From positions 1-64,000 of the forward strand of contig CALUFO010000006.1 of assembly GCA_944320015.1 (NCBI GenBank): 64,000 bases of DNA, in the 5' to 3' direction. The first letter of the stretch is position 1. The number at the start of each line of letters is the position of its first letter. A program made the position numbers and the translations under genes. Below the pieces are notes generated by a model, which saw only the letters and a list, made by a program, of their open reading frames with translations, searched no databases and was not told the origin of the DNA. This DNA is from an uncultured Barnesiella sp. Lineage in GTDB: Bacteria > Bacteroidota > Bacteroidia > Bacteroidales > Barnesiellaceae. Positions 1-11,500 of the stretch are shown in pieces.

Positions 1-73
1 CAGAGTGGCCAAATGGGGCAGACTGTAAATCTGCTGGCTTACGCCTTCGGTGGTTCGAATCCATCTTTGCCCA
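1..73 (+). tRNA. tRNA-Tyr (GTA), 5' end cut by window
   Basis: The anticodon loop reads ctGTAaat, and the T arm GGTGG-TTCGAAT-CCATC is followed by the 3' acceptor strand TTTGCCC and discriminator A at 73. The first bases (acceptor 5' strand, expected GGGCAAA) lie outside the window. It has a long variable arm (gctggcttacgcc region), as expected for bacterial tRNA-Tyr. CCA is not encoded. It is the first of three tRNAs upstream of tuf. Confidence 0.93.
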
Positions 74-81
74 CGAGACAT

Positions 82-157
82 GCGGAAGTAGCTCAGTTGA
101 TAGAGCATCAGCCTTCCAAGCTGAGGGTCGCGAGTTTGAGCCTCGTCTTCCGCTCCA
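82..157 (+). tRNA. tRNA-Gly (TCC)
   Basis: A complete cloverleaf can be drawn: acceptor GCGGAAG pairs with CTTCCGC, the anticodon loop is ctTCCaa, and the T loop is present. CCA is encoded (155-157). It lies 8 bp after tRNA-Tyr and 9 bp before tRNA-Thr, so the three are probably co-transcribed with tuf. Confidence 0.95.
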
Positions 158-166
158 AGAAATAAT

Positions 167-241
<75 letters not shown>

Positions 242-282
242 AGTTTTTTAGAACGCTAATCATTTAAAAAAAATACAAAGCT

Positions 283-1467
283 ATGGCAAAAGAACAGTTT
301 CAACGTACCAAACCGCATGTAAACATTGGTACCATTGGTCACGTCGACCACGGTAAAACGACCTTGACCGCCGCCATTACGATGGTTCTTGCAAAAAAAG
401 GTCTTTCCGAAATGCGTTCGTTCGATTCGATCGATAACGCCCCCGAAGAAAAAGAACGTGGTATTACTATTAATACTTCGCACGTTGAATACGAAACTGC
501 AAATCGTCACTATGCACACGTTGACTGCCCGGGTCACGCCGACTATGTGAAGAACATGGTAACTGGTGCCGCTCAGATGGACGGTGCAATTATCGTAGTT
601 GCAGCAACCGATGGTCCCATGCCTCAGACTCGCGAACACATTCTGTTGGCCCGTCAGGTGAACGTTCCCCGTATCGTTGTGTTCTTGAACAAATGCGATA
701 TGGTAGACGACGAAGAAATGCTTGAACTCGTTGAAATGGAAATGAGAGAGTTGCTCACCGCTTATGAATATGATGGTGACAATACTCCTATTATCCGTGG
801 TTCTGCTCTGGGTGCTTTGAACGGCGAACCCCAATGGGAAGAGAAAATCATCGAATTGATGGACGCTGTGGATACTTGGATTCCTCTGCCTCCTCGTGAT
901 GTTGATAAACCCTTCTTGATGCCTGTTGAGGACGTGTTCTCGATCACTGGTCGTGGTACTGTTGCTACGGGTCGTATCGAGGCCGGTCGCGTAAAAGTAG
1001 GCGACGAGGTACAAATCCTTGGCTTGGGTGCCGACAAGAAATCGGTTGTAACCGGTGTTGAAATGTTCCGTAAGATTCTTGACGAAGGCGAAGCTGGCGA
1101 TAACGTAGGTTTGTTGCTCCGTGGTATCGACAAGAACGAAATCAAACGTGGTATGGTAATCTGCCACCCGGGACAGGTTAAACCTCACTCTGAATTCAAG
1201 GCTCAAGTTTATATCTTGAAGAAAGAAGAAGGTGGCCGTCACACTCCGTTCCACAACCACTATCGTCCCCAATTCTACATTCGTACGCTCGATGTAACGG
1301 GTGAAATCACTCTCCCCGAAGGTGTAGAAATGGTAATGCCCGGTGACCACGTTACTATCAACGTGAAACTGATCACTCCGGTTGCTTGCGACAAAGGTTT
1401 GCGTTTCGCAATCCGTGAAGGTGGCCGTACGGTAGGTTCGGGTCAAATCACAGAAATCTTGGACTAA
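283..1467 (+). CDS. tuf: Elongation factor Tu
   Basis: EF-Tu is the GTPase that delivers aminoacyl-tRNA to the ribosome. The 394-residue length is normal. The N-terminal GTPase domain shows the P-loop GHVDHGKTT (about residues 19-27), switch [10 protein letters not shown] (about 81-88) and the guanine-specificity motif NKCD (about 136-139). Two beta-barrel domains follow, ending in the conserved [12 protein letters not shown]. The start is the only one consistent with the family N-terminus [17 protein letters not shown]. It sits directly downstream of three tRNA genes and upstream of tRNA-Trp and secE, the classic tRNA-tufB arrangement. Confidence 0.99.
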   Translation: MAKEQFQRTKPHVNIGTIGHVDHGKTTLTAAITMVLAKKGLSEMRSFDSIDNAPEEKERGITINTSHVEYETANRHYAHVDCPGHADYVKNMVTGAAQMDGAIIVVAATDGPMPQTREHILLARQVNVPRIVVFLNKCDMVDDEEMLELVEMEMRELLTAYEYDGDNTPIIRGSALGALNGEPQWEEKIIELMDAVDTWIPLPPRDVDKPFLMPVEDVFSITGRGTVATGRIEAGRVKVGDEVQILGLGADKKSVVTGVEMFRKILDEGEAGDNVGLLLRGIDKNEIKRGMVICHPGQVKPHSEFKAQVYILKKEEGGRHTPFHNHYRPQFYIRTLDVTGEITLPEGVEMVMPGDHVTINVKLITPVACDKGLRFAIREGGRTVGSGQITEILD

Positions 1468-1498
1468 TCTTTCCGGAGGTTAGCTCAGATAAATTACC

Positions 1499-1528
1499 AA
1501 ATCAGCCCTCATTGCGGGGCTGATTTTA
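1499..1528 (+). terminator. Terminator-like hairpin after tuf
   Basis: The sequence AAATCAGCCC-tcattgc-GGGGCTGATTTTA forms a stem of about 10 bp followed by a short T run. It lies between the tuf stop and tRNA-Trp and could end or attenuate tuf transcripts. Confidence 0.7.
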
Positions 1529-1529
1529 T

Positions 1530-1602
1530 ACGGGTCTAGCTCAGTTGGTAGAGCACTGGTCTCCAAAACCAGGTGTCGGGAGTTCGAGTCTCTCGACCCG
1601 TG
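1530..1602 (+). tRNA. tRNA-Trp (CCA)
   Basis: Acceptor ACGGGTC pairs with GACCCGT, the anticodon loop CTCCAAA gives CCA, and the T loop TTCGAGT is present. The discriminator is G at 1602 and CCA is not encoded. It is followed after 17 bp by secE, a placement conserved in many bacteria. Confidence 0.96.
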
Positions 1603-1619
1603 CAAAACTCAATAGAACA

Positions 1620-1817
1620 ATGAAGAAATTAAAAATACTTGCCGATATCCAGGATTCTTACAATGAACTGGTTCATAAAGTATCTTGGCCTACCAAGTCG
1701 GAGTTGGCAAATAGCGCTGTAGTGGTTATGTTCGCTTCCCTTATTATCGCTATAGTTATATTTGCAATGGATCAATGTATTGACAAAATCATGCACCTCA
1801 TTTACGGAGGTTTTTAA
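1620..1817 (+). CDS. secE: Preprotein translocase subunit SecE
   Basis: SecE is the small essential subunit that clamps SecY in the SecYEG inner-membrane channel. The 65-residue protein has the family's amphipathic N-terminal segment with the conserved ELxKVxWPTxxEL pattern (here NELVHKVSWPTKSEL), followed by one transmembrane helix (about residues 32-53). The ATG at 1620 is chosen because an upstream in-frame start would lie inside tRNA-Trp. It precedes nusG by 16 bp, the standard secE-nusG pair. Confidence 0.97.
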   Translation: MKKLKILADIQDSYNELVHKVSWPTKSELANSAVVVMFASLIIAIVIFAMDQCIDKIMHLIYGGF

Positions 1818-1833
1818 GTAGGGAGGTAAATCA

Positions 1834-2379
1834 ATGTCTGAAGAGAAAAAATGCTGGTACGTACTGCGTGCCATAAGCGGAAAAGAGAGCAAGGTCAAAG
1901 AAGTTCTTGATGCCGAAATCAAGAATACTGATCTTGGCAATTATGTATTTCAGGTCTTGATACCTACCGAAAAAGTTTATACCGTACGTAATGGGAAAAA
2001 AGTAGTAAAGGAGAAAAACCTTTACTCGGGATATGTTTTTGTCGAAGCCATCTTAGTAGGTGAGGTTATTCACCATCTGCGCAACACAACCAACGTCATC
2101 GATTTCCTGGGTGGAAAATCCAATCAGCCGGAGCCCCTGCGGCCTTCGGAAGTTAATCGTATGCTGGGGGCTGTGGACGAGTTGCAAGAAGTAGGCGACG
2201 AGCCCGCTGTTGTATATCACGTAGGCGAAACGGTAAAAGTAAACTACGGCCCCTTCAACGGCTTTAGCGGAATTATCGAAGAGGTGAACAACGAGAAGAA
2301 GAAGCTGAAAGTGATGGTTAAGATCTTTGGTCGCAAGACCCCGTTGGAATTGGAAAATTCGCAAGTAGAGCGGGAGTAA
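1834..2379 (+). CDS. nusG: Transcription termination/antitermination protein NusG
   Basis: NusG binds RNA polymerase and couples it to Rho or to the ribosome. The 181-residue protein has the NGN domain first (WYVLRAISGKESKVKEVL near the start, FVEAI in the middle) and a C-terminal KOW domain (about residues 130-175) with the GPFNGFSGII signature. A purine-rich ribosome site (gggaggtaa) lies just upstream. It is the last gene before the rplK-rplA ribosomal block. Confidence 0.98.
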   Translation: MSEEKKCWYVLRAISGKESKVKEVLDAEIKNTDLGNYVFQVLIPTEKVYTVRNGKKVVKEKNLYSGYVFVEAILVGEVIHHLRNTTNVIDFLGGKSNQPEPLRPSEVNRMLGAVDELQEVGDEPAVVYHVGETVKVNYGPFNGFSGIIEEVNNEKKKLKVMVKIFGRKTPLELENSQVERE

Positions 2380-2440
2380 TACAAGAGGTTACGCGCTTGT
2401 ATGAATCCTCGGTATTTTAATAATATCAAAATTAAAAACA

Positions 2441-2884
2441 ATGGCTAAAGAAATTGCTGGACAAATCAAATTACAGATTAAAGGTGGTGCAGCAAACCCC
2501 TCTCCTCCCGTAGGACCTGCTCTGGGTTCCAAGGGTATAAACATCATGGAGTTTTGCAAGCAATTCAATGCCCGTACCCAAGACAAAGCCGGTAAAATTC
2601 TGCCGGTTGTCATCACCTACTACAGCGACAAGTCTTTCGACTTTGTCGTAAAGACGCCTCCCGTTGCCATCCAGGTACTGGAAGCCGCCAAAGTAAAAGG
2701 TGGTTCGGCCGAGCCCAACCGTAAGAAAGTGGGCGAGATCACTTGGGATCAGGTAAAAGCAATCGCCGAGGACAAAATGGTTGACTTGAACTGTTTTACC
2801 GTAGAATCGGCCATGCGAATGGTTGCTGGTACAGCTAGAAGTATGGGTATCACCGTAAAAGGGGAATTCCCGGTAAATAACTAA
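2441..2884 (+). CDS. rplK: 50S ribosomal protein L11
   Basis: L11 forms the GTPase-associated centre on 23S rRNA together with L10 and L7/L12. At 147 residues it is full length. The proline-rich N-terminal linker [17 protein letters not shown] and the C-terminal RNA-binding domain ending in [12 protein letters not shown] are clear. It is 15 bp upstream of rplA in the conserved L11-L1-L10-L12 cluster. Confidence 0.99.
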   Translation: MAKEIAGQIKLQIKGGAANPSPPVGPALGSKGINIMEFCKQFNARTQDKAGKILPVVITYYSDKSFDFVVKTPPVAIQVLEAAKVKGGSAEPNRKKVGEITWDQVKAIAEDKMVDLNCFTVESAMRMVAGTARSMGITVKGEFPVNN

Positions 2885-2899
2885 TAAACTTCAATTGAA

Positions 2900-3598
2900 A
2901 TGGGTAAACTGACAAAAAATCAAAAGTTAGCTTTAGCAAAGATTGAAGCAGGGAAGGCCTACTCACTCAGCGAGGCATCTCAATTGGTAAAGGACATCAC
3001 CTATACCAAATTCGACGCATCGCTTGATATTGATGTACGCTTGGGTGTTGACCCTCGTAAAGCCAATCAAATGGTGCGGGGCGTCGTATCGTTGCCCCAC
3101 GGAACCGGAAAGCAAGTGCGTGTATTGGTGCTCTGTACGCCCGATGCCGAGGCTGCTGCCAAAGAAGCCGGTGCCGACTATGTAGGATTGGACGAGTATA
3201 TCGAGAAAATCAAAGGCGGTTGGACCGATATCGACGTAATCATTACGATGCCTGCTATCATGGGTAAAATCGGTGCTCTGGGACGTGTATTGGGCCCCCG
3301 TGGTTTGATGCCTAACCCCAAGAGCGGTACGGTAACTACCGATGTGGCTAAAGCTGTAAAAGAAGTAAAACAAGGAAAAATCGACTTCAAAGTCGATAAG
3401 AATGGTATAGTACATGCCTCTATAGGTAAGATTTCGTTTGCTGCCGAGCAAATTCGCGACAACGCAAGAGAATTTGTTTCGACCCTGATCAAACTGAAAC
3501 CGACTGCTGCCAAGGGTGCTTATATCAAGAGTATTTATCTTTCGAGTACAATGAGCCCGGGTATCAAGATTGATCCCAAATCAGTTGACGAGAACTAA
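2900..3598 (+). CDS. rplA: 50S ribosomal protein L1
   Basis: L1 forms the mobile L1 stalk at the ribosomal E site and in many bacteria represses its own operon. The 232-residue length and the signature [22 protein letters not shown] in the central part identify it. It lies between rplK and rplJ. I saw no clear L1-binding mimic in the short 15-bp spacer upstream of it. Confidence 0.99.
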   Translation: MGKLTKNQKLALAKIEAGKAYSLSEASQLVKDITYTKFDASLDIDVRLGVDPRKANQMVRGVVSLPHGTGKQVRVLVLCTPDAEAAAKEAGADYVGLDEYIEKIKGGWTDIDVIITMPAIMGKIGALGRVLGPRGLMPNPKSGTVTTDVAKAVKEVKQGKIDFKVDKNGIVHASIGKISFAAEQIRDNAREFVSTLIKLKPTAAKGAYIKSIYLSSTMSPGIKIDPKSVDEN

Positions 3599-3609
3599 AA
3601 CTAGGAATT

Positions 3610-4125
3610 ATGAGAAAGGAAGATAAAGGCACTATTATTGCACAAATAGCAGATACTGTAAAGGAGTACAGCTGCTTCTACCTTGCCGAAACCGCTACGT
3701 TGAACGCCGAGAAAACGAGCAATCTGCGTCGCGCATGTTTCAAAGAAGGTATCAAAATGTTGGTTGTAAAGAACGCTTTGCTGCACAAGGCACTCGAGGG
3801 TCTCGAAGCCGACTACTCGCCTCTGTACGGCTCGTTGAAGGGTTCTACAACGATGTTCTTCTCGAATGTTGGTAATGCTCCGGCCAAATTGATCAAGGAG
3901 TTCAGAAAAACCTCTGAAGACCTCGTATTGAAAGCCGCTTATGTAGAAGAAGGTTTCTACATCGGTGCCGATCAATTGGATACGCTGGTTGCCATCAAGA
4001 GCAAAAACGAACTTATTGCTGACGTTATCGCCCTCTTGCAGTCTCCTGCCAAGAACGTGGTATCGGCTCTTCAGTCAGGCGGTTCGACTATCCATGGAGT
4101 TTTGCAGACTCTATCAGAAAGATAA
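3610..4125 (+). CDS. rplJ: 50S ribosomal protein L10
   Basis: L10 anchors the L7/L12 dimers to the large subunit. The 171-residue protein has the L10 fold, with RRACFKEGIKMLVVKNALLHKAL in the first third and a C-terminal helical tail for L12 dimers. It lies 11 bp after rplA and 51 bp before rplL, so the usual long L10 leader between L1 and L10 is absent here. Confidence 0.98.
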   Translation: MRKEDKGTIIAQIADTVKEYSCFYLAETATLNAEKTSNLRRACFKEGIKMLVVKNALLHKALEGLEADYSPLYGSLKGSTTMFFSNVGNAPAKLIKEFRKTSEDLVLKAAYVEEGFYIGADQLDTLVAIKSKNELIADVIALLQSPAKNVVSALQSGGSTIHGVLQTLSER

Positions 4126-4176
4126 CTTTTTATACACAAACATTATTACGAATAATAACATTTAATTCATACAAAA

Positions 4177-4551
4177 ATGGCAGATTTGAAAGCTTTTGCA
4201 GAACAATTAGTTAACTTGACCGTAAAGGAAGTAAACGAACTTGCTCAAATTTTGAAAGACGAATATGGTATTGAACCTGCTGCTGCAGCTGTTGCTGTTG
4301 CCGCTGCTCCCGCCGCTGGTGCAGCTGCCGCTGAAGAAAAAACATCGTTCGATGTAGTTTTGAAAGCTGCTGGTGCAAACAAATTGGCTATCGTTAAGTT
4401 GGTTAAAGAATTGACCGGACTTGGCTTGAAAGAGGCCAAAGACCTTGTAGACGGTGCTCCTAACAACATCAAAGAAGGTCTTGCTAAGGCTGATGCTGAA
4501 GCTCTGAAAAAACAATTGGAAGAAGCTGGAGCAGAAGTTGAACTTAAATAA
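4177..4551 (+). CDS. rplL: 50S ribosomal protein L7/L12
   Basis: This is the multi-copy stalk protein that recruits translational GTPases. The 124 residues divide into an N-terminal dimerisation helix, an alanine-rich flexible hinge (about residues 34-52) and the C-terminal globular domain with [24 protein letters not shown]. It is the last ribosomal gene before the rplL-rpoB hairpin. Confidence 0.99.
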   Translation: MADLKAFAEQLVNLTVKEVNELAQILKDEYGIEPAAAAVAVAAAPAAGAAAAEEKTSFDVVLKAAGANKLAIVKLVKELTGLGLKEAKDLVDGAPNNIKEGLAKADAEALKKQLEEAGAEVELK

Positions 4552-4574
4552 TATATCTGTTAATCAGATAGTTT

Positions 4575-4613
4575 GGTTAAGAATCATCTTACTCGGTGAT
4601 TCTTAACCTTTTT
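4575..4613 (+). terminator. Strong hairpin between rplL and rpoB
   Basis: GGTTAAGAATCA (4575-4586) pairs perfectly with TGATTCTTAACC (4597-4608) around a 10-nt loop, and TTTTT follows. This is an intrinsic terminator by form. In this conserved operon it probably acts as a partial terminator that sets the ratio of ribosomal protein to RNA polymerase transcripts. Confidence 0.88.
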
Positions 4614-4655
4614 GTGTATATATTTTCAATTAAGTTCACTTAATCCATTTTATAA

Positions 4656-7600
4656 ATGTCTTCTACAATAGGTAAACCACGCGTAAATTTCGCTTCAATA
4701 AAGAATCCGCTTCCTTATCCGGATTTCCTTGAAGTTCAGCTGAAGTCTTTCCAAGACTTTTTGCAACTTGACACACCGCCCGAAAAGAGAAAAAACGAAG
4801 GTCTCTACAAGGTTTTTGCCGAGAATTTCCCGATTGCTGATACGCGCAACAACTTCGTCCTCGAATTTTTGGACTATTATATCGATCCGCCGAGATATAC
4901 CATCGAGGAGTGTCTCGAGAGGGGATTGACATACAGCGTACCGTTAAAGGCTAAATTGAAATTGTATTGTACCGACCCCGATCACGAAGACTTCGCGACG
5001 GTCATACAGGACGTTTATTTGGGCCCTATCCCTTATATGACGGCCAAAGGCACATTCGTCATCAACGGCGCCGAACGTGTTGTGGTATCTCAGTTGCACC
5101 GCTCGCCGGGCGTTTTCTTCGGACAAAGTACGCACGCCAATGGAACGAAGCTCTATTCGGCTCGTATCATTCCGTTCAGAGGCTCTTGGATAGAGTTCGC
5201 TACGGATATAAACAACGTGATGTATGCCTATATCGACCGAAAGAAAAAATTGCCCGTGACTACGTTGTTGCGTGCGATTGGTTTCGAAACCGATAAGGAT
5301 ATTCTCGAAATATTCGGTCTGGCAGAGGACTTGAAAGTATCCAAAGCCAACTTGAAAAAAGCCATTGGCCGTCGTTTGGCGGGTAATGTGGTGAAGGCTT
5401 GGGTAGAAGACTTTGTCGACGAGGATACCGGCGAGGTAGTTTCGATCGAGCGAACCGAAATCGTTATCCCGCGCGAGACTGTCTTGGAGGAATCGCATAT
5501 TGCCGATATCCTCGAATCGGGCGTCCAGAATATCCTGTTGCATAAGGAAGATAGCAACACTTCGGACTATTCGATTATATTCAACACCCTCCAAAAGGAT
5601 TCCAGCAACTCGGAGAAAGAGGCTGTGTTGTATATCTATCGCCAATTGCGTAACGCCGAGCCGGCCGACGACGCCAGCGCCCGCGAGGTGATTACAAACC
5701 TTTTCTTCTCGGAGAAGCGTTACGACTTGGGCGAAGTGGGACGTTACAGAATCAATAAGAAATTGAACCTCACTACCTCCCCCGACGTGAAGGTGCTCAC
5801 CAAAGAGGATATTATCGAGATTATCAAATATCTCATCGAGCTGATCAACTCGAAGACCGATGTCGATGATATTGACCATTTGAGCAACCGTCGTGTGCGC
5901 ACGGTAGGAGAGCAACTATACAATCAATTCGGCGTGGGGTTGGCCCGTATGGCTCGTACGATTCGCGAGCGTATGAACGTGCGTGACAACGAGGTGTTCA
6001 CTCCCATCGATTTGATCAATGCCAAGACAATATCGTCGGTTATCAATACATTCTTTGGCACCAACGCTTTGTCGCAATTTATGGACCAGACGAACCCGTT
6101 GGCCGAGATTACCCACAAGCGCCGTATGTCGGCTCTGGGTCCCGGCGGTCTGTCGCGTGAGCGCGCCGGATTCGAGGTGCGCGACGTTCACTATACGCAC
6201 TACGGCCGTCTCTGTCCTATCGAGACTCCCGAGGGTCCTAACATCGGTCTTATCTCGTCGTTGTGCGTGTATGCCAAGATTAACGATTTGGGCTTCATCG
6301 AGACTCCCTACCGGAAGGTGAAAGACGGGAAAGTCGACTTGTCGCCCGAGGGTGTGACCTATCTCACTGCCGAGGTGGAAGAGGGGCAAATCATCGCTCA
6401 GGGAAATGCTCCGTTGAACGACGACGGTACGTTCATTCGCAACCGGGTAAAAGCCCGTTTGGATGCCGACTTCCCCATTGTGGCTCCCGATCAGGTGAAC
6501 CTCATGGACGTGTCGCCTACGCAAATCGCCTCGATTGCCGCTTCGTTGATTCCTTTCCTCGAACACGACGACGCCAACCGTGCGTTGATGGGATCGAACA
6601 TGATGCGTCAGGCAGTACCTTTGTTGCGCCCCGAAGCTCCTATCGTGGGAACCGGTATCGAGGGGCAATTGATACGCGACTCCCGCACGCAGATTACGGC
6701 CGAGGGCGAAGGTGTGGTAGAGTTTGTCGACGCTACGACGATTCGCATTCGTTACGACCGTACGGAAGATGAGGAGTTTGTAAGTTTCGAAGACTCTGTG
6801 AAAGAGTATGTGATTCCGAAATTCCGCAAGACGAACCAAAGCACTACAATCGACTTGCGCCCGATCTGCCGCAAAGGCGATAGAGTGAAAGCCGGCGATA
6901 TTCTCACCGAGGGCTATTCGACCGAAAATGGCGAGTTGGCTCTGGGCCGCAACCTCAAAGTGGCTTTCATGCCGTGGAAAGGATATAACTACGAGGACGC
7001 CATCGTGTTGAACGAGCGTGTCGTACGCGAGGATATTCTTACCTCGGTTCATGTCGATGAGTATTCGTTGGAAGTGCGCGAGACCAAGCGTGGTATGGAG
7101 GAGTTGACCTCCGATATTCCCAATGTGAGCGAAGACGCTACGAAAGATCTCGACGAGCGCGGTATCATTCGCATCGGAGCTCAGGTCAATCCCGGCGATA
7201 TTATGATCGGTAAGATTACCCCGAAAGGCGAGTCCGATCCTTCGCCCGAGGAGAAATTGCTCCGCGCCATCTTCGGCGATAAGGCCGGCGATGTGAAAGA
7301 CGCTTCGTTGAAAGCGACTCCGTCGTTGAAAGGTGTCGTTATCGGGACCAACCTTTTCTCGCGGGCTATCAAGAAGAAAAAATCGAAACTCAGCGACAAG
7401 GCTATTTTGCCGAAACTCGACGAGGAGTATGAAGAGAAGATGAATGGCCTCAAAGCTATTCTCATCGAGAAGTTGCTCGTGTTGACACAAGGCAAGGTTT
7501 CGCAAGGCGTGAAAGACTTCATGGGAACCGATATCGTTCCCAAAGGAACCAAATTCACGCAAGCCGTCTTGAATAAAATCGATTATACCACCGTGCAAGT

Positions 7601-8468
7601 GAGCAAGTGGACGACCGATGCGGCTAAGAACGATTTGATTCGCGCCACGATTATCAATTATTTGAAGAAATATAAAGAGTACGATGCCGAGTTGCGCCGT
7701 AAGAAATTCGATATTTCTATCGGTGACGAACTTCCCTCGGGAATCGTGCAAATGGCCAAAGTGTATATTGCCAAGAAACGTAAAATCAGCGTGGGCGACA
7801 AGATGGCCGGTCGCCACGGAAACAAGGGTATCGTATCGCGTATCGTGCGTCAGGAGGATATGCCTTTCTTGGCCGACGGAACGCCGGTCGACATTGTGCT
7901 GAACCCGCTGGGTGTGCCTTCTCGTATGAACTTGGGACAGATATTCGAGACCGTTTTGGGTTGGGCCGGAGCCGAGTTGGGCGAGAAATTCGCCACTCCG
8001 ATTTTCGACGGCGCAAGCCTCGACGACTTGAACAACTGGACCGACAAGGCTGGCCTGCCTCGTTACGGTAAGACCTACCTGTATGATGGCGGCACCGGCG
8101 AACGTTTTGACCAGCCGGCCACAGTCGGGGTGATCTACATGTTGAAGCTGGGACACATGGTCGAGGATAAGATGCACGCCCGTTCCATTGGCCCGTACTC
8201 GTTGATTACTCAACAACCGTTGGGCGGTAAAGCTCAGTTTGGTGGTCAACGTTTCGGAGAGATGGAGGTTTGGGCGCTCGAAGCCTTCGGCGCCGCCCAT
8301 GTTTTGCAAGAAATCCTGACGATCAAGTCGGACGATGTAGTGGGCCGTTCGAAAGCCTACGAGGCAATCGTCAAAGGAGAGCCTATGCCTACACCGGGTA
8401 TCCCCGAGTCTTTGAATGTGTTGTTGCACGAATTGAGAGGTCTCGGTCTTAGTGTCAACTTAGAATAA
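4656..8468 (+). CDS. rpoB: DNA-directed RNA polymerase subunit beta
   Basis: RpoB forms half of the catalytic cleft of RNA polymerase. The 1270-residue protein is slightly shorter than the E. coli subunit (1342), consistent with lineage-specific insert differences. Recognisable blocks include the rifampicin region with [25 protein letters not shown], the [11 protein letters not shown] motif, and the C-terminal [39 protein letters not shown] segment that contacts beta-prime. The start at 4656 matches the family length. It is followed after 72 bp by rpoC. Confidence 0.99.
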   Translation: MSSTIGKPRVNFASIKNPLPYPDFLEVQLKSFQDFLQLDTPPEKRKNEGLYKVFAENFPIADTRNNFVLEFLDYYIDPPRYTIEECLERGLTYSVPLKAKLKLYCTDPDHEDFATVIQDVYLGPIPYMTAKGTFVINGAERVVVSQLHRSPGVFFGQSTHANGTKLYSARIIPFRGSWIEFATDINNVMYAYIDRKKKLPVTTLLRAIGFETDKDILEIFGLAEDLKVSKANLKKAIGRRLAGNVVKAWVEDFVDEDTGEVVSIERTEIVIPRETVLEESHIADILESGVQNILLHKEDSNTSDYSIIFNTLQKDSSNSEKEAVLYIYRQLRNAEPADDASAREVITNLFFSEKRYDLGEVGRYRINKKLNLTTSPDVKVLTKEDIIEIIKYLIELINSKTDVDDIDHLSNRRVRTVGEQLYNQFGVGLARMARTIRERMNVRDNEVFTPIDLINAKTISSVINTFFGTNALSQFMDQTNPLAEITHKRRMSALGPGGLSRERAGFEVRDVHYTHYGRLCPIETPEGPNIGLISSLCVYAKINDLGFIETPYRKVKDGKVDLSPEGVTYLTAEVEEGQIIAQGNAPLNDDGTFIRNRVKARLDADFPIVAPDQVNLMDVSPTQIASIAASLIPFLEHDDANRALMGSNMMRQAVPLLRPEAPIVGTGIEGQLIRDSRTQITAEGEGVVEFVDATTIRIRYDRTEDEEFVSFEDSVKEYVIPKFRKTNQSTTIDLRPICRKGDRVKAGDILTEGYSTENGELALGRNLKVAFMPWKGYNYEDAIVLNERVVREDILTSVHVDEYSLEVRETKRGMEELTSDIPNVSEDATKDLDERGIIRIGAQVNPGDIMIGKITPKGESDPSPEEKLLRAIFGDKAGDVKDASLKATPSLKGVVIGTNLFSRAIKKKKSKLSDKAILPKLDEEYEEKMNGLKAILIEKLLVLTQGKVSQGVKDFMGTDIVPKGTKFTQAVLNKIDYTTVQVSKWTTDAAKNDLIRATIINYLKKYKEYDAELRRKKFDISIGDELPSGIVQMAKVYIAKKRKISVGDKMAGRHGNKGIVSRIVRQEDMPFLADGTPVDIVLNPLGVPSRMNLGQIFETVLGWAGAELGEKFATPIFDGASLDDLNNWTDKAGLPRYGKTYLYDGGTGERFDQPATVGVIYMLKLGHMVEDKMHARSIGPYSLITQQPLGGKAQFGGQRFGEMEVWALEAFGAAHVLQEILTIKSDDVVGRSKAYEAIVKGEPMPTPGIPESLNVLLHELRGLGLSVNLE

Positions 8469-8480
8469 ATAAAATCCAAC

Positions 8481-8514
8481 GGTTTCTCGCCGCCGCAAGT
8501 CGGTGGCGAGAGCC
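8481..8514 (+). other. Hairpin in rpoB-rpoC spacer
   Basis: The sequence GGTTTCTCGCCGCCG-caagt-CGGTGGCGAGAGCC folds into a GC-rich stem of about 13 bp. No T run follows, so it is not an intrinsic terminator. It may be an RNA processing or stability element between the two large subunit cistrons. Confidence 0.6.
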
Positions 8515-8540
8515 GATAACTCTTTATACATTAAACATAT

Positions 8541-11500
8541 ATGGCTTTTAGAAAAGATAACAAAATAAAGAGTAACTTTTCGAAGATTTCGATCGGTTTG
8601 GCTTCGCCCGAAGAGATTCTGGAAAATTCGAGCGGTGAGGTGTTGAAACCCGAAACCATCAACTACCGTACCTACAAGCCCGAGCGGGACGGTCTCTTCT
8701 GTGAGCGTATATTCGGGCCTGTAAAAGATTACGAATGCCATTGCGGAAAATACAAACGTATCCGTTACAAAGGCATCGTGTGCGATCGATGCGGAGTGGA
8801 AGTAACCGAGAAAAAAGTCCGTCGCGAGCGTATGGGACACATTCAACTCGTCGTTCCGGTGGCTCACATCTGGTATTTCCGTTCTTTGCCCAATAAGATA
8901 GGCTATCTGTTGGGATTGCCCAGCAAAAAACTGGACGCCGTTATTTATTATGAACGTTATATCGTAATCCAACCGGGGCCTCAAACCGATTTGGCTACTT
9001 ACGACTTGCTTTCGGAGGAAGAATACTTGAATATCATGGATTCGCTTCCTCGTGAGAATCAAATGCTCGAAGATACCGACCCCAATAAGTTCATCGCCAA
9101 GATGGGCGCCGAGGCTATTTATGACCTGCTCGCTCGCTTGGATCTCGACGAACTCTCGTATGAGTTGCGCCACCGGGCCAATACCGACGGTTCGCAACAA
9201 CGCAAGACCGAGGCCTTGAAGCGTCTTCAAGTCGTTGAGTCGTTCCGTGCCTCGAAGGGTCGTAACCGTCCCGAGTGGATGATTCTGAAAGTGATACCGG
9301 TGATTCCTCCCGAGTTGCGTCCATTGGTTCCCCTTGATGGCGGTCGTTTCGCCACCTCCGATTTGAACGATTTGTATCGTCGGGTAATTATCCGTAACAA
9401 CCGTTTGAAACGATTGATGGAGATTAAAGCTCCCGAGGTGATTCTCCGTAACGAAAAACGTATGTTGCAGGAGGCTGTGGACTCGTTGCTCGACAACTCC
9501 CGCAAATCGAGTGCGGTGAAGACCGAGGCCAACCGTCCGTTGAAATCGCTTTCCGACAGTTTGAAAGGAAAACAAGGACGTTTCCGTCAGAACTTGTTGG
9601 GTAAGCGTGTCGACTATTCGGCTCGTTCGGTTATCGTCGTAGGCCCCGAGTTGAAAATGCACGAGTGTGGCCTTCCCAAAAATATGGCAGCCGAGCTGTA
9701 CAAACCGTTTATTATCCGCAAGCTCATCGAGCGCGGTATCGTCAAAACGGTGAAATCGGCCAAGAAAATCGTCGACCGCAAGGAACCGGTAGTGTGGGAT
9801 ATTCTCGAACATGTGATGAAGGGACACCCTGTGTTGCTGAACCGTGCCCCGACGTTGCACCGGTTGGGTATTCAAGCCTTCCAGCCCAAGATGATCGAGG
9901 GTAAGGCCATTCAATTGCACCCGCTGGCTTGTACGGCATTCAACGCCGACTTCGACGGTGACCAAATGGCCGTTCACTTGCCGCTCGGTAACGAGGCTAT
10001 TCTCGAGGCTCAACTGCTTATGCTGGGTGCGCATAATATTTTGAACCCGGCCAACGGCGCTCCTATCACTGTGCCTTCGCAAGACATGGTGCTGGGGTTG
10101 TACTATATCACCAAGCTCCGTCCCGGTTCGCTTGGCGAAGGGTTGAAATTCTATGGACCCGAAGAGGCCGAGATTGCTTACAATGAAGGTAAAGTATCGT
10201 TACACGCACCGGTATCGGTAGTCGTGAAAGATATAGATAAAGATGGCAACGTGATCGAACACATGGTTGAAAACACTTCGGTGGGTCGTGTGCTGGTGAA
10301 CCAGTATGTGCCGCAGGAGATTGGTTATGTGAACGAGATTCTCTCCAAGAAATCGTTGCGCGACATTATCGGTAAAGTCATCAAGGTATGCGGTGTGACT
10401 CGTTCGGCCCAATTCCTCGACGACATCAAGAACTTGGGTTACTACATGGCGTTCAAGGGCGGTTTGTCGTTCAACTTGGGCGATGTGCTTGTTCCGCCCG
10501 AAAAAGAGACTTTGGTGGCCGAAGGTAATGCCGAGGTAGAGCAAATCATGAATAACTACAACATGGGTTTCATTACCTACAACGAGCGTTACAACCAGAT
10601 TATCGATACATGGACGCATGTCAATTCTCGTCTTTCCGATATTCTTATGAAGCAACTTTCGGCCGACAATCAAGGGTTCAACTCGGTATTCATGATGTTG
10701 GATTCGGGAGCCCGTGGTTCGAAGGATCAGATTCGTCAGTTGTCGGGTATGCGTGGTTTGATGGCCAAGCCTCAAAAATCGGGAGCCGAGGGTGGTCAAA
10801 TCATCGAGAACCCTATTTTGGCGAACTTCAAGGAGGGCTTGTCGGTGTTGGAGTACTTCATCTCTACTCACGGTGCCCGTAAAGGTCTTGCCGATACCGC
10901 GTTGAAAACGGCCGACGCCGGTTACTTGACCCGCCGTCTGGTCGATGTCGCTCACGACGTGATTATCCACGAGGAGGATTGCGGCACGTTGCGCGGGCTG
11001 GTTTGCACCGAAATTAAGAACAACGAAGAGGTTGTAGCCTCTTTGGGCGAAAGAATATTGGGTCGTGTTTCGGTTCACGATGTCGTGAATCCGTTGACCA
11101 ACGAAATACTGGTTCACGCCGGCGAGGAGATTACCGAGTCTATCGCCAAGAAGATAGAAGAGTCGCCTATCGAGCAGGTAGAAATCCGTTCGGTACTGAC
11201 TTGTGAATCGAAGAAAGGCGTTTGCGCCAAATGCTACGGTCGCAATTTGGCCAACAACCGCATGGTGCAAAAAGGCGAGGCTGTGGGTGTAATCGCCGCT
11301 CAGTCTATCGGTGAGCCGGGTACACAGCTTACACTGCGTACGTTCCACGTCGGTGGTATCGCATCGAACATCGCAGCCGTGTCGAGCGTGACTTCCCGCT
11401 ACGAAGGTATCTTGGAAATCGACGAGCTTCGCACGGTCGACAGCGTATCGGACAGCGGCACGAAAGTGCAGATTGTCGTAGGTCGGTTGGCCGAGATGCG

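Noticed and set aside
5916..8429. Long antisense reading frame (837 codons) opposite rpoB
   Set aside because: It lies entirely within rpoB on the opposite strand, has no ribosome site or recognisable domain, and is explained by the codon pattern of rpoB.
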